NCBI GenBank assembly: GCA_951801245.1 | Contig: CATOMC010000017.1 | Coordinates: 1-45,036 of the forward strand | Length of the DNA stretch: 45,036 nucleotides | Direction: 5' to 3' | Source: an uncultured Lachnospiraceae bacterium | Lineage (GTDB): Bacteria; Bacillota_A; Clostridia; Lachnospirales; Lachnospiraceae | Shown here: in pieces, positions 23,720-32,216 of the stretch | Numbering within the stretch: position 1 is the stretch's first letter | Layout of the letters: every line of letters starts with the position of its first letter | Notes under the pieces: generated by a model | The model's input: the letters and a program-made list of their open reading frames with translations, nothing else | Databases searched by the model: none | Told to the model about the DNA's origin: nothing | Made by a program: the position numbers and the translations under genes

Positions 23720-25090
23720 ATGAGAGAAAAGTATGAGTCATTGGCGTTGGCGGATTTGAAAGAAATCGCGAAGTCAAGGGGGATCAAGGGAACCTCTGCC
23801 ATGAAAAAAGCCCAGCTTGTGGAGGCGATGCTTGCAGCGGACGAGAAAGATAAGGCAGCAGGCAAAGAGGTAGCGGTGAAATCCATCGTGCCGCCTAATA
23901 CGCCGGTGAAGAAGATCGAGGCAGCCATGGCGGGAGAGGAAGACAAATACCCCACAGAACTGGACAGCGGTATCACGGCCAGCGGTATTCTGGAAGTCAT
24001 GAGCGATGGCTTTGGGTTTATCCGCTGTGAGAACTATCTGCCGGGTGAGAATGACGTCTATGTGGCGCCCAGCCAGATTCGCCGTTTTGGTTTAAAAACA
24101 GGTGATATTTTAGAGGGAAATACTAGGATCAAGACCCAGAATGAGAAGTTCAGCGCTCTTTTATATGTCAAATCCATCAACGGATATGCACCGGATGTGG
24201 CTATGCGGCGCGTGAATTTTGAAGATATGACGCCGATTTTCCCCAATGAGCGGCTCAAACTGGAGACGCCGGGAGCGTCTTTGGCCATGCGGATCATGGA
24301 CCTGATCAGCCCAGTAGGTAAGGGACAGAGAGGTATGATCGTGTCACCGCCCAAAGCAGGTAAGACTACTTTATTAAAAGAAGTGGCCAAGTCCATCACA
24401 AGAACGGCCCCGGATTCGCATCTGATCATTCTGCTGATCGATGAACGTCCGGAGGAAGTGACGGATATTAAGGAGGCCATTGAGGGGCCGAATGTGGAAG
24501 TGATTTATTCTACCTTCGACGAATTGCCGGAACACCATAAGAGAGTGTCCGAGATGGTGATCGAGCGCGCAAAGCGTCTCGTGGAGCATAAGAAAGACGT
24601 GGTCATTCTCTTAGACAGCATCACCCGCCTCACCAGAGCCTATAACCTGGTAGTGCCGCCCAGTGGACGGACTCTTTCCGGCGGCCTGGATCCGGCAGCA
24701 CTGCATATGCCCAAGCGTTTCTTCGGTGCGGCCCGCAATATGAGAGAGGGCGGCAGTCTGACGATTCTGGCGACGGCGTTAGTGGAGACCGGCAGCAAGA
24801 TGGATGATGTGGTGTACGAGGAATTTAAGGGCACAGGTAACATGGAAATGGTTCTGGACCGCAAACTTTCCGAGAAAAGGGTCTTCCCGGCCATTGACAT
24901 TCCCAAATCCAGCACCAGAAGAGAGGATTTGCTCCTGACCCCGGATGAACTGGAGGCAATCAATATCATCCGGAAAGCCTTAAACGGCATGAAAGCGGAT
25001 GAAGCCGTGGAGCGGATCCTGGATATGTTCTCCAAGACCAGGAACAATTTTGAGTTTGTCAATATGGTCAAGAAGATGAAGTTTATTTAA
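23720..25090 (+). CDS. rho: Transcription termination factor Rho
   Basis: A 456-aa hexameric RNA helicase that ends transcription at rut sites. The N-terminal Rho_N/SAP-like helix bundle ('LALADLKEIAKSRGIKGTSA') is followed by the CSD RNA-binding domain ('DGFGFIRCENYLPGENDVYV') and the ATPase with Walker A 'SPPKAGKTTLLKEVAKSI', 'LLIDERPEEVTDI' , the Q-loop region 'PPSGRTLSGGLDPAALHMPK' and the R-loop. It starts at an ATG after GGGAGGAATTT. Rho heads the conserved rho-rpmE-DUF1385-prmC-prfA cluster of Clostridia. Between residues about 40-70 it carries a short charged linker ('AADEKDKAAGKEVAVKS'). Confidence 0.98.
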   Translation: MREKYESLALADLKEIAKSRGIKGTSAMKKAQLVEAMLAADEKDKAAGKEVAVKSIVPPNTPVKKIEAAMAGEEDKYPTELDSGITASGILEVMSDGFGFIRCENYLPGENDVYVAPSQIRRFGLKTGDILEGNTRIKTQNEKFSALLYVKSINGYAPDVAMRRVNFEDMTPIFPNERLKLETPGASLAMRIMDLISPVGKGQRGMIVSPPKAGKTTLLKEVAKSITRTAPDSHLIILLIDERPEEVTDIKEAIEGPNVEVIYSTFDELPEHHKRVSEMVIERAKRLVEHKKDVVILLDSITRLTRAYNLVVPPSGRTLSGGLDPAALHMPKRFFGAARNMREGGSLTILATALVETGSKMDDVVYEEFKGTGNMEMVLDRKLSEKRVFPAIDIPKSSTRREDLLLTPDELEAINIIRKALNGMKADEAVERILDMFSKTRNNFEFVNMVKKMKFI

Positions 25091-25097
25091 GGATATA

Positions 25098-25121
25098 TCA
25101 TGATTTTCCTTAAAATCATGA
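25098..25121. repeat. Perfect hairpin after rho
   Basis: TCATGATTTT and AAAATCATGA make a perfect 10-bp stem with a CCTT tetraloop, 8 bases after the rho stop. No T-run follows, so it may be a transcript-stabilising or weak terminating hairpin. Confidence 0.6.
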
Positions 25122-25159
25122 GAAAAGGCATAAATTAGCCAATATTATCAAAAAAGGGC

Positions 25160-25188
25160 TTGCATACCCGAAAATCCTATGCTACAAT
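25160..25188 (+). promoter_or_regulatory. Promoter of rpmE
   Basis: TTGCAT (25160-25165), a 17-base spacer and TACAAT (25183-25188) make a good sigma-A promoter. A leader of about 55 bases precedes the rpmE ATG at 25251, so rpmE can be expressed apart from rho. Confidence 0.75.
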
Positions 25189-25250
25189 GTAAAAGCTGTC
25201 GGTCTATGACAGGTATCTATTTACTTTTGAGTTTAGAAGAGGTGAAAGAG

Positions 25251-25457
25251 ATGAGAGAGGGAATCCATCCTGAATATTATCAGGCAACGGTAACGTGTAA
25301 CTGCGGTAACACATTTGTAACAGGCTCCACCAAACCTGAGATTCACGTTGAAGTATGCTCCAAGTGCCATTCATTTTACACTGGTCAGCAGAAAGCGGCA
25401 CAGGCACGTGGACGTATTGATAAGTTCAATCGGAAATACGGTGTGGAAAGCAAATAA
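25251..25457 (+). CDS. rpmE: 50S ribosomal protein L31
   Basis: A 68-aa protein with the L31 signature: '[20 protein letters not shown]' and '[16 protein letters not shown]', where C16/C18 and the CSKC pair make the zinc-binding (C+) form. The start is the ATG at 25251 with AGAGGTG six bases upstream; codons further upstream in frame lie in the leader after the promoter. It follows rho as in most Firmicutes, and has its own promoter and terminator. Confidence 0.97.
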   Translation: MREGIHPEYYQATVTCNCGNTFVTGSTKPEIHVEVCSKCHSFYTGQQKAAQARGRIDKFNRKYGVESK

Positions 25458-25470
25458 GCGGGATTTACAA

Positions 25471-25500
25471 AAAAGGTTGAGTTTATCTCAACCTTTTCTA
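25471..25500 (+). terminator. Rho-independent terminator of rpmE
   Basis: AAAAGGTTGAG pairs perfectly with CTCAACCTTTT (11 bp, 5-nt loop) and ends in TTTTCT, 14 bases after the rpmE stop. Confidence 0.92.
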
Positions 25501-25565
25501 AGTTATGCAGAGATTTGAGATGCCACGAAGCGGTGTCATGCGCTTAGAGCGAAAAGGAAATGAAA

Positions 25566-26540
25566 ATGGGCAGAAAGAAAAAGAATATGAAATACTCCGG
25601 GATCGGCGGGCAGGCTGTCCTGGAGGGGATTATGATGAAAAATAAAGAACAGTATGCCGTGGCGGTCCGTAAACCGAACGGTGAGATTGAGGTGGAGGTG
25701 GAGCATTACTATGGAATCATCCATGGCAGTAAGCTGATGGATATCCCCTTTGTAAGAGGCGTGTTTCAGTTCGTTGATTCGTTGGTCCTAGGCATGAGGA
25801 GTCTGAACTTTTCTGCCTCTTTCTATGAGGACGAAGAGGCAGAGGAGACTCTGGCGGATAAGGCATTCAATAAGATATTTAAGGATAAGGCGGAGAAAGT
25901 ATTCAGTACACTTGTTATGCTATTTTCCATGGTGATGGCCATCGGGATTTTTATGGTGCTGCCTTATTATGTGACATCGTTGTTTGAGGAATATATCAGA
26001 AGTGCATCTTTTATGGCAATCATAGAGGGCGTTTTGCGTATCCTGATTTTTGTAGGGTATGTGCTGGCCATCTCCCTGATGAAGGACATCCGGCGTGTCT
26101 ATATGTATCATGGTGCGGAGCATAAGTGCATCAACTGTATTGAGAAGGGGTGCCCTTTGACGGTGCGGGAAGTGATGAGAAGTTCCAAACAGCACAGGCG
26201 CTGCGGAACCAGTTTCCTTTTGTTTGTCATGTTTGTCAGTGTGATTTTGTTTTTCTTTATCCGGGTGGAGAACCCGGTGTACCGTGTTCTGATCCGGATA
26301 GCGCTGATTCCGGTGATAGCGGGTATTTCTTATGAAATTATAAGGCTTGCTGGCAAGAGTAATAACATTCTGGTACGGATCATATCCGCGCCGGGCATGT
26401 GGCTGCAGAGGCTGACCACCAAAGAACCGGATGAGAGCATGGTGGAAGTAGCCATCGCGGCAGTGGAGGCTGTCTTTGACTGGAAGGCTTATCTGTATGA
26501 GACTTTTGGATATGAAGTGGATGATTCGTGGACGGAATAA
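25566..26540 (+). CDS. DUF1385 family membrane protein (YqhQ-like)
   Basis: A 324-aa membrane protein. 'GIGGQAVLEGIMMKNKEQYA' and 'MYHGAEHKCINCIEKG', 'KQHRRCGTSFLLFVMF' are the conserved DUF1385 blocks, with an H-x-x-E-H-x-x-(x)-C/C-rich loop that suggests a metal site. Three to four membrane helices lie at about 110-150, 155-175 and 215-250. Function unknown; it is almost always found in the rho-prmC-prfA neighbourhood in Firmicutes. The start is the ATG at 25566, 7 bases after AAAAGGA; the ATG at 25560 is too close to that site. It starts a new transcription unit after the rpmE terminator. Confidence 0.92.
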   Translation: MGRKKKNMKYSGIGGQAVLEGIMMKNKEQYAVAVRKPNGEIEVEVEHYYGIIHGSKLMDIPFVRGVFQFVDSLVLGMRSLNFSASFYEDEEAEETLADKAFNKIFKDKAEKVFSTLVMLFSMVMAIGIFMVLPYYVTSLFEEYIRSASFMAIIEGVLRILIFVGYVLAISLMKDIRRVYMYHGAEHKCINCIEKGCPLTVREVMRSSKQHRRCGTSFLLFVMFVSVILFFFIRVENPVYRVLIRIALIPVIAGISYEIIRLAGKSNNILVRIISAPGMWLQRLTTKEPDESMVEVAIAAVEAVFDWKAYLYETFGYEVDDSWTE

Positions 26541-26573
26541 ATGGTGATTGGTATGAGAATGAGTTGAGAAGAA

Positions 26574-27449
26574 ATGAGGGCGGCGGGAGTGTGTCGGACG
26601 TATCAGGGAGTGTATCGGGAGGCTGTAGAGTATCTTGTGGGAGCGGGAATTGAGGAGGCTTCGCTGGATGCGAGGCTTTTGCTTGAGCATGTCTGCGGAA
26701 CGGATCGGAATACCTTGCTTGCCCATGGAGAGCGGGAAGTCACCGAAGCGGAATATGAGAAGTACAGTCATCTGATTGCAGAGCGCGTTAGGCATGTTCC
26801 TCTGCAGCATTTGACCGGGGAGCAGGAGTTTATGGGATTGACCTTCGTGGTCAATAATAAAGTGCTGGTGCCCAGGCAGGATACGGAAGTGCTGGTGGAG
26901 GAAGTGATGCGCAATCTCCATGACGGGATGCGGATTCTGGATATGTGTACCGGTTCCGGTTGTATTTTGCTGAGTTTGCTGCAGTATTCTAATGACTGTG
27001 CAGGCGTGGGCGTGGATCTGTCTGCGGAGGCTCTTGCAGTGGCCGGGGAGAATTACAGACACCTGCAGGAATCCAGGCCAGAGATGAAGGCTTCCTTTAT
27101 AGAGAGTGATTTGTTTGCGAAAGTACGCAAAGAGGAACGGTACGAGATTATCGTTTCCAATCCGCCTTATATAAGAACGGATGTTATTGATACGCTGATG
27201 CCGGAAGTGCGGGAACATGAACCCTTGATGGCGCTTGACGGCAGAGCGGACGGATTATATTTTTACAGAGAAATCACCGGACAGGCGAAGGAATATCTGC
27301 AAAGCGGCGGTATGCTTTTCTATGAGATCGGTTATGATCAGGCGGAGGATGTGTGCAGAATTATGGCCAAAGAAGGATTCCGGGAGGTTGCGGTGGTGAA
27401 GGATTTTGCGGGCCTTGACCGGGTGGTGTACGGGAGCTGGTTCGGTTAG
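26574..27449 (+). CDS. prmC: Release factor glutamine methyltransferase PrmC
   Basis: A 291-aa SAM-dependent methyltransferase that N5-methylates the Gln of the GGQ motif in RF1 and RF2. The N-terminal helical RF-binding domain (1-80) is followed by 'LTGEQEFMGLTFVVNNKVLV', then 'PRQDTEVLVEEV' and a Rossmann motif 'ILDMCTGSGCILLSLLQYS', and the active site 'IVSNPPYIRTD' (N-P-P-Y). It lies 33 bases after DUF1385 with only a weak ribosome site (GAGAAG) and stands upstream of its substrate gene, prfA. Confidence 0.96.
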   Translation: MRAAGVCRTYQGVYREAVEYLVGAGIEEASLDARLLLEHVCGTDRNTLLAHGEREVTEAEYEKYSHLIAERVRHVPLQHLTGEQEFMGLTFVVNNKVLVPRQDTEVLVEEVMRNLHDGMRILDMCTGSGCILLSLLQYSNDCAGVGVDLSAEALAVAGENYRHLQESRPEMKASFIESDLFAKVRKEERYEIIVSNPPYIRTDVIDTLMPEVREHEPLMALDGRADGLYFYREITGQAKEYLQSGGMLFYEIGYDQAEDVCRIMAKEGFREVAVVKDFAGLDRVVYGSWFG

Positions 27450-27469
27450 CGCCGGTGTGTATGAATGCG

Positions 27470-27490
27470 CGTATTATATATAATAATACG
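27470..27490. repeat. AT-rich inverted repeat between prmC and prfA
   Basis: CGTATTAT and ATAATACG form an 8-bp perfect pair with a 5-nt loop, 20 bases after prmC. The surrounding DNA is very AT-rich and could also hold the prfA promoter (TATGAT near 27518), but no convincing -35 box is seen. Confidence 0.5.
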
Positions 27491-27553
27491 TGTTATATTA
27501 TAGTACCTATATGAAGTATGATAGAATAGCTGTATAACAGTCGGAGGTTGATT

Positions 27554-28630
27554 ATGTTTGATAAATTAGAGGATCTGCTCAGAAAGTTTGAGGAGATCAT
27601 GAATGCATTGAGTGAGCCTAATGTGGCTGACAATCAGGAGCGTTTTCGGTCGTTAATGAAAGAGCAGAGTGAACTGACTCCAATAGTCAACGCCTATAAG
27701 GAGTATAAGAAGAGCAATCGGGACATTGAGGACAGCCTTGCCATGTTGGATGAGGAGTCCGATGCGGAGATGCGGGAAATGCTCAAGGAGGAACTGGCAG
27801 AGGCTAAGAAGCGTGTGGAGGAGTTGGAACATACGCTGAAAATACTGCTTTTGCCCAAAGACCCGAATGATGATAAGAACGTGATTGTGGAAATCCGTGC
27901 CGGTGCGGGCGGCGACGAAGCGGCTCTTTTTGCGGCGGAGATTTACCGTATGTATGTACATTATGCAGAGGGACGCCGTTGGAAGGTAGAGACCATGGAA
28001 GTGGAGGAAATCGGGATTGGCGGCATGAAGAGCGTGACCTTTATGGTGACCGGTCAGGGCGCCTATTCCGTGTTAAAGTATGAGAGCGGCGTGCACCGTG
28101 TACAGCGTGTGCCGGAGACGGAGTCCGGCGGCAGAATCCATACTTCCACGATCAGTGTGGCAGTGATGCCGGAGGTGGATGAGGATATTGATATTGTGAT
28201 CGAAGATAAGGATATCCGGATTGACGTCATGAGGGCTTCGGGAAACGGCGGCCAGTGTGTCAATACCACAGACTCTGCGGTGCGTCTGACGCACTATCCT
28301 ACCGGAATCGTGGTTTACAGCCAGACCGAGAAGTCCCAGATCCAGAATAAGGCGAAAGCCTTTGCGCTTCTGCGGGCGAAACTGTATGATATCGAGCAGC
28401 AGCAGCGTCATGATGCGGAGGCAGAGATGCGCAGAAGCCAGATCGGTACCGGAGACCGCTCCGAGAAGATCAGGACATATAATTTTCCCCAGGGGCGTGT
28501 CACAGACCACCGGATCAATCTCACATTATACAAACTGGAAAAAATCATGAACGGAGATATCCAGGAGATCATAGACGCCTGCATCGCCGCCGATCAGGCG
28601 GCAAAGCTGTCAAAGATGGGAGACAACTGA
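27554..28630 (+). CDS. prfA: Peptide chain release factor 1
   Basis: A 358-aa class I release factor for UAA and UAG. The GGQ tripeptide is in '[20 protein letters not shown]', and the PxT anticodon-like motif in '[17 protein letters not shown]' marks RF1 rather than RF2. N-terminal helices and C-terminal domain are complete. The start is the ATG at 27554, 6 bases after CGGAGG; a TTG two codons upstream is not preferred. The 3' end is part of a 36-bp direct repeat that occurs again after the stop codon (28635-28670). Confidence 0.97.
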   Translation: MFDKLEDLLRKFEEIMNALSEPNVADNQERFRSLMKEQSELTPIVNAYKEYKKSNRDIEDSLAMLDEESDAEMREMLKEELAEAKKRVEELEHTLKILLLPKDPNDDKNVIVEIRAGAGGDEAALFAAEIYRMYVHYAEGRRWKVETMEVEEIGIGGMKSVTFMVTGQGAYSVLKYESGVHRVQRVPETESGGRIHTSTISVAVMPEVDEDIDIVIEDKDIRIDVMRASGNGGQCVNTTDSAVRLTHYPTGIVVYSQTEKSQIQNKAKAFALLRAKLYDIEQQQRHDAEAEMRRSQIGTGDRSEKIRTYNFPQGRVTDHRINLTLYKLEKIMNGDIQEIIDACIAADQAAKLSKMGDN

Positions 28631-28670
28631 AATTCGCCTGCATCGCCGCCGATCAGGCGGCAAAGCTGTC
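28576..28670 (+). repeat. 36-bp direct repeat at the prfA 3' end
   Basis: The 36 bases at 28576-28611, inside the last codons of prfA, are repeated exactly at 28635-28670, with a period of 59 bases. Each copy holds GCCGCC-gatca-GGCGGC, a perfect 6-bp hairpin. The second copy ends 7 bases before the start of the broken TIGR04076 gene. Confidence 0.95.
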
Positions 28671-28677
28671 GCGGAAC

Positions 28678-28994
28678 ATGAAAAAAGTAAAAATAAAAGT
28701 ACTCCGAAAAGAATTTTATGAAGATTTCGTAGAAGAATATTTGACAGAAGGGCGCAGGCAGGTTCTTGTGTACTGTTGAATGTGGGAGATACCTTTCTTT
28801 TTGAGAGAGGGGATAAGATGCCGGAAGGATTTTGTCCCTGGGCGTGGATTGACATCTATCAGAGTGTCAACGCCATATCATCAGGTTCTACGTTTACGCC
28901 TTGGAATTGCCAGGACAATCAGACCATCGTCTGCTGTACGGATGGCATTCGTCCCGTTGTGTTTAAAGTGGAGGCTGTTCAAGAGGAAGTATGA
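28678..28994 (+). pseudogene. Frameshifted TIGR04076 family gene
   Basis: The 5' part reads MKKVKIKVLRKEFYEDFVEE then 'YLTEG', and stops at a TGA at 28777. The 3' part, one frame back, continues 'GSCVLLNVGDTFLF' , 'MPEGFCPWAWIDIYQSVNAI' and 'CTDGIRPVVFKVEAVQEEV'. Put together these make a full TIGR04076 protein (about 105 aa, with the invariant CPWAW and CCTDG-I-R-P motifs). A single lost base near 28755 explains the shift. No good ribosome site precedes the start: the 36-bp duplicate from prfA lies there. The family's function is unknown. It could also be read by a programmed shift, but no slippery site is seen. Confidence 0.8.
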
Positions 28995-29040
28995 CGACAG
29001 AGCATTGCGAAAAATAGGCCGCGGAAAACAAGTATAAATG

Positions 29041-29070
29041 TTTACACAACCGGCTGATTTGGTGTATAAT
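29041..29070 (+). promoter_or_regulatory. Promoter of the hemerythrin-REC gene
   Basis: TTTACA (29041-29046), an 18-base spacer and TATAAT (29065-29070), 41 bases before the GTG start at 29112. Confidence 0.7.
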
Positions 29071-29111
29071 TACATTATTGGAAAATTACTATATGGCAAA
29101 GGAGAAGAGAC

Positions 29112-30449
29112 GTGAACAAGATTGTGTGGAATAAAAGATATGAGCTCAATGTTGATTTTATTGATAAGGAACACAAACAGCTCTTTTCAACCATAAACAG
29201 GTTGCTTACGATTAGTGAAAATGAGGAAAAAAGCGAATGGGTGTGCAGGGAAGGCATTAAGTATTTGAAAAACCATGCGATGGAGCACTTCGCACATGAA
29301 GAAGAGTATATGCAGTCCATTCATTACAGCGACTATGATATACATAAGCGGTTGCATGATAATTTTCAGTACAAAACACTTCCGGCACTGGAGGAAGAAT
29401 TGGAGGAGTCAGGCTATTGTGAGGAAGCTGTCCGCCATTTCCTTGGCGTCTGTATCGGTTGGGTGATTGCTCATACGCAGACGGAAGATCAGGCAATCGT
29501 CGGAAAGACAGTGAACAAATGGGTAGATCTTCCCCACGAAGAAGAGATGGACGCATTGGAGCAGACCATCGTCCAACTGGTTCAAGATATGCTCCAGCTA
29601 AAGGCCAAAGCCATTAACAGGAATTATGAAGGGGAAAACTTTGGAAAAGTTTTGTGCTGTCGTTTTGTCTACCGGGGAGGCAAAAAGGAAAAGTGGGAAA
29701 TCGTCATGAGTTTTGAGGAGAAACTGCTTCTTAAGGTTGTTAGTGATATGCTGAACACGCAGTACCTGAAGGTGGATGATATGGTAGTGAATATCACCCG
29801 ATACATAGCGCGGCAGTTCCTGGATAAAATAGGCGAGTGCTTTCCGTCTTTGGGATTGTGTGAACTGGATGGCGAGTCTTTGTTAACGTATGAGCAGCTT
29901 GTGAATTCTTTTGACCGGGCGCATCCGGCCTGCAGCATTCTTTTTGACACAGGGGAGGGGTATTTTTCATTCAGTGTGACCAGTACGGATTCTGTCCGCG
30001 GCAGGATTGTATCCTCTCTGAACTCTCAGAATGCCATGAGCCAGATTAAGAAGTATCTAAGCGGCGAGACCAGGAAGAAGCAGATTCTTGTGGTGGATGA
30101 TTCCGACTTTATGCGGAGTAACATCATTCAGCTTCTGGGTAATGATTATGATATGATTGAGAGCAGTTCCAGTGTGGCGGCCATCAAGAGCATTACGGTA
30201 AACAGGCCGGATTTGATCCTGCTTGATTATGAAATGCCGATTTGCGACGGCAGGCAGACTTTGGAGATGATTCGTTCCGATAAGGACATTGCGGATATTC
30301 CCGTTATCTTCCTGACGGGAAGAGGCGATGCGGAGAGTGTTAAGAAGGTTATGTCGTTAAGGCCGGAAGGCTATCTTTTAAAAACGATGCCGGAGGATGG
30401 CATCAAGAAGACCATCGATGAGTTTTTTGCAAAAAGGAAAAAAGCTTAA
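29112..30449 (+). CDS. Hemerythrin - CheX-like - receiver domain fusion protein
   Basis: A 445-aa protein with three parts. Residues 1-130 are a bacteriohemerythrin: the diiron ligands are seen in 'DKEHKQLF' (His21), 'HAMEHFAHEEEYM' (His55/59, Glu63), 'DIHKRLHDNF' (His78, His82) and 'WVIAHTQTED' (His and Asp). Residues about 185-310 look like a CheX/CheC-type domain ('EEKLLLKVVSDMLNTQYLKV', 'DDMVVNITRYIARQFLDKIG'). Residues about 324-442 are a receiver domain: 'ILVVDDSDFMRSNII', phosphoacceptor Asp372 in 'LILLDYEMP', Thr in 'VIFLTGRGD', Lys in 'YLLKTMP'. It is soluble. Hemerythrins bind O2; the fusion suggests oxygen or redox sensing tied to phosphosignalling. No kinase is adjacent. The GTG start follows AAAGGAGAAGAGAC. 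Confidence 0.85.
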   Translation: MNKIVWNKRYELNVDFIDKEHKQLFSTINRLLTISENEEKSEWVCREGIKYLKNHAMEHFAHEEEYMQSIHYSDYDIHKRLHDNFQYKTLPALEEELEESGYCEEAVRHFLGVCIGWVIAHTQTEDQAIVGKTVNKWVDLPHEEEMDALEQTIVQLVQDMLQLKAKAINRNYEGENFGKVLCCRFVYRGGKKEKWEIVMSFEEKLLLKVVSDMLNTQYLKVDDMVVNITRYIARQFLDKIGECFPSLGLCELDGESLLTYEQLVNSFDRAHPACSILFDTGEGYFSFSVTSTDSVRGRIVSSLNSQNAMSQIKKYLSGETRKKQILVVDDSDFMRSNIIQLLGNDYDMIESSSSVAAIKSITVNRPDLILLDYEMPICDGRQTLEMIRSDKDIADIPVIFLTGRGDAESVKKVMSLRPEGYLLKTMPEDGIKKTIDEFFAKRKKA

Positions 30450-30570
30450 TGTGGTTTGACCATAGCAGTGAGTTCAAGGATAGGGGCATGTCAGAAATGG
30501 CGTGCCCTATTGTGACTGATGGCAGGGATACCTGCAGAAATAGAATGATAAGAAACGGGAGGAATAGAAC

Positions 30571-31473
30571 ATGGAATCGATGAAAGATTATGAAAAAGAA
30601 TTGGAGGCGTCTTTTCGAAAGATTGCGGAGGGAGACATCATCAAGGGCACAGTGATCGATGTGAATGAGGAAGAAGTCATTCTGGACTTAAAGTATTATA
30701 CCCAGGGGATTATTAAGGCAGAGAATCTAAGCAACGATCCTGATTTCCTTGCGGCAGGCAAAATTGCGGTGGGAGACGAGGTAGAGGCTACGGTTATCCG
30801 TATGGATGACGGGGAAGGCAATATTGAACTTTCCAGAAAGGAAGCGAACGATGTGCTGGCCTGGGACAAGCTGCAGGTGTTTCTGGAGGAAGGCAGGATC
30901 GTGAAGGTGCATATCAAGGAGAGTGTGCCAAGCGGCGTGGTTGCTTATCTGGAGGGAATCCGTGCTTTTATCCCGGCATCTCAGATTGCCAGTGATTATG
31001 TGGAAGATACAGGTGCCTGGGTGGGAAAAGAGATTGAGGTCAAGGTGATTACGGTGGATCGGGATAAAACGAAGCTGGTACTTTCCGGCAAAGCAGTTGC
31101 CAGAGAGAAGGAGACGGAGGAGCGCAACCACAGAATCTCCATGATGGTGCCGGGAACGGTGACAGAGGGCGTGGTTGAGCGTCTGATGCCTTACGGAGCC
31201 TTTATCAGTCTGGGAAACGGAATCAGCGGCCTGGTGCATATCTCTCAGATCTGCCAGAAACGGATCGCTACACCCCATGAGGTATTAAAAGAAGGACAGA
31301 AGGTCAAAGTGAAGATTTTAAATACCAATGATAATAAGGTGAGTCTGAGCATGAAAGCCTTGGAGGAGGAGATGGTGGATACTGAGGCGGCAGAGGAAGT
31401 GGAAGAATATGTATCCGGTGAGTCAGTATCTACGAGTCTGGGAGATCTGCTGTCTAAGCTGAAACTCCAGTAA
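30571..31473 (+). CDS. S1 RNA-binding domain protein (RpsA-like)
   Basis: A 300-aa protein with three S1 domains: about 18-90 ('GDIIKGTVIDVNEEEVILDL'), about 105-175 ('GRIVKVHIKESVPSGVVAYL') and about 190-265 ('GTVTEGVVERLMPYGAFISL', 'GISGLVHISQI'), then an acidic tail. This is the shortened S1 homologue of low-GC Gram-positives, which helps translation or RNA turnover without being a fixed ribosomal protein. It has fewer S1 domains than the six of E. coli S1. The ATG follows GGGAGGAATAGAAC. A weak hairpin (30478-30513) lies in the gap before it. It stands alone between the hemerythrin gene and tag. Confidence 0.9.
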   Translation: MESMKDYEKELEASFRKIAEGDIIKGTVIDVNEEEVILDLKYYTQGIIKAENLSNDPDFLAAGKIAVGDEVEATVIRMDDGEGNIELSRKEANDVLAWDKLQVFLEEGRIVKVHIKESVPSGVVAYLEGIRAFIPASQIASDYVEDTGAWVGKEIEVKVITVDRDKTKLVLSGKAVAREKETEERNHRISMMVPGTVTEGVVERLMPYGAFISLGNGISGLVHISQICQKRIATPHEVLKEGQKVKVKILNTNDNKVSLSMKALEEEMVDTEAAEEVEEYVSGESVSTSLGDLLSKLKLQ

Positions 31474-31493
31474 GAAAGCGAAGGGGATTAGCG

Positions 31494-31586
31494 ATGCGTA
31501 GGACGTTGTACGAATATGGAGCAAATCCAATGGTGTATACCTGGGTGGACAAGATAGAACAGGTTTTCTACAAAATAGCGAAATAA
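31494..31586 (+). CDS. Possible 30-aa peptide before tag
   Basis: An ATG at 31494, six bases after AAGGGGA, opens a 30-codon frame (start MRRTLYEYGANPMVYTWVDK, end FYKIAK) that stops 16 bases before the GTG start of tag. Ribosome site and spacing are good, and the peptide is aromatic and amphipathic. It may be a translated leader or a real small protein. No family is recognised. Confidence 0.35.
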   Translation: MRRTLYEYGANPMVYTWVDKIEQVFYKIAK

Positions 31587-31601
31587 GCGAGGGTATCCAA
31601 A

Positions 31602-32174
31602 GTGGACAACAAAATGCAGTATCCGGATCATAAAAACCGTTGCTTCTGGGCGAATCCCAAAAACCCGCGGTACATAAAATATCATGATGAGGAGTGGGGT
31701 GTGCCGGTACATGACGATAAGATTCTGTTTGAAATGCTGATCTTAGAATCTTTTCAGGCAGGCTTGTCCTGGGAATGTGTGCTGAATAAGAAAGAGGCTT
31801 TTTATCAGGCTTTTGATGGATTTGATCTGGACACGGTATGCGGCTATGATGAGAATAAAATGGAAGCCCTCCGTCAGGATAAGGGAATCATCCGCAACCG
31901 GCTTAAGATTAAGGCGGCGGTAAATAATGCCCGTATTTTCAGACAGATTGCGGCAGAGTATGGAAGCTTTGACAAGTATCTGTGGGGGTATACAGAAGGA
32001 AAGGTCGTGTATGAGAATGATCAGGTGAGCTCCCCTCTGTCGGATGCGATTTCCGGGGATCTGATGAAAAGAGGTATGAAATTTGTGGGAACCACTATTA
32101 TCTACGCCTATCTGCAGGCGGTAGGGGTGATTTATTCCCACGAGGAGGGATGTTACCTGTGTAGGCAACAGTAG
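31602..32174 (+). CDS. tag: DNA-3-methyladenine glycosylase I
   Basis: A 190-aa base-excision repair enzyme that removes 3-methyladenine. The zinc site of E. coli Tag is conserved: Cys14 ('NRCFWANP'), His28 ('KYHDEEWGVP'), His180 and Cys184 ('SHEEGCYLC'). 'ILESFQAGLSWECVLNKKEA' and 'IIRNRLKIKAAVNNARIF' are the family's catalytic-site and helix-hairpin blocks. The start is the GTG at 31602, seven bases after GAGGGT; the ATG at 31614 is too far from it. It is followed after 42 bases by a cysteine hydrolase and may share a transcript with it. Confidence 0.96.
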   Translation: MDNKMQYPDHKNRCFWANPKNPRYIKYHDEEWGVPVHDDKILFEMLILESFQAGLSWECVLNKKEAFYQAFDGFDLDTVCGYDENKMEALRQDKGIIRNRLKIKAAVNNARIFRQIAAEYGSFDKYLWGYTEGKVVYENDQVSSPLSDAISGDLMKRGMKFVGTTIIYAYLQAVGVIYSHEEGCYLCRQQ

Positions 32175-32216
32175 GAAAGGAAGACCGGATAAGCAATCCG
32201 GAAGGGGAGGATGACT

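Noticed and set aside
25920..27218. 432-codon open frame on the minus strand across DUF1385 and prmC
   Set aside because: It lies antisense to two well-supported genes, has His/Arg/Gln-rich composition typical of antisense frames, no ribosome site and no domain.
28678..28994. Programmed frameshift in the TIGR04076 gene
   Set aside because: No slippery heptamer or stimulatory structure is seen at 28750-28760; a single-base loss is simpler.
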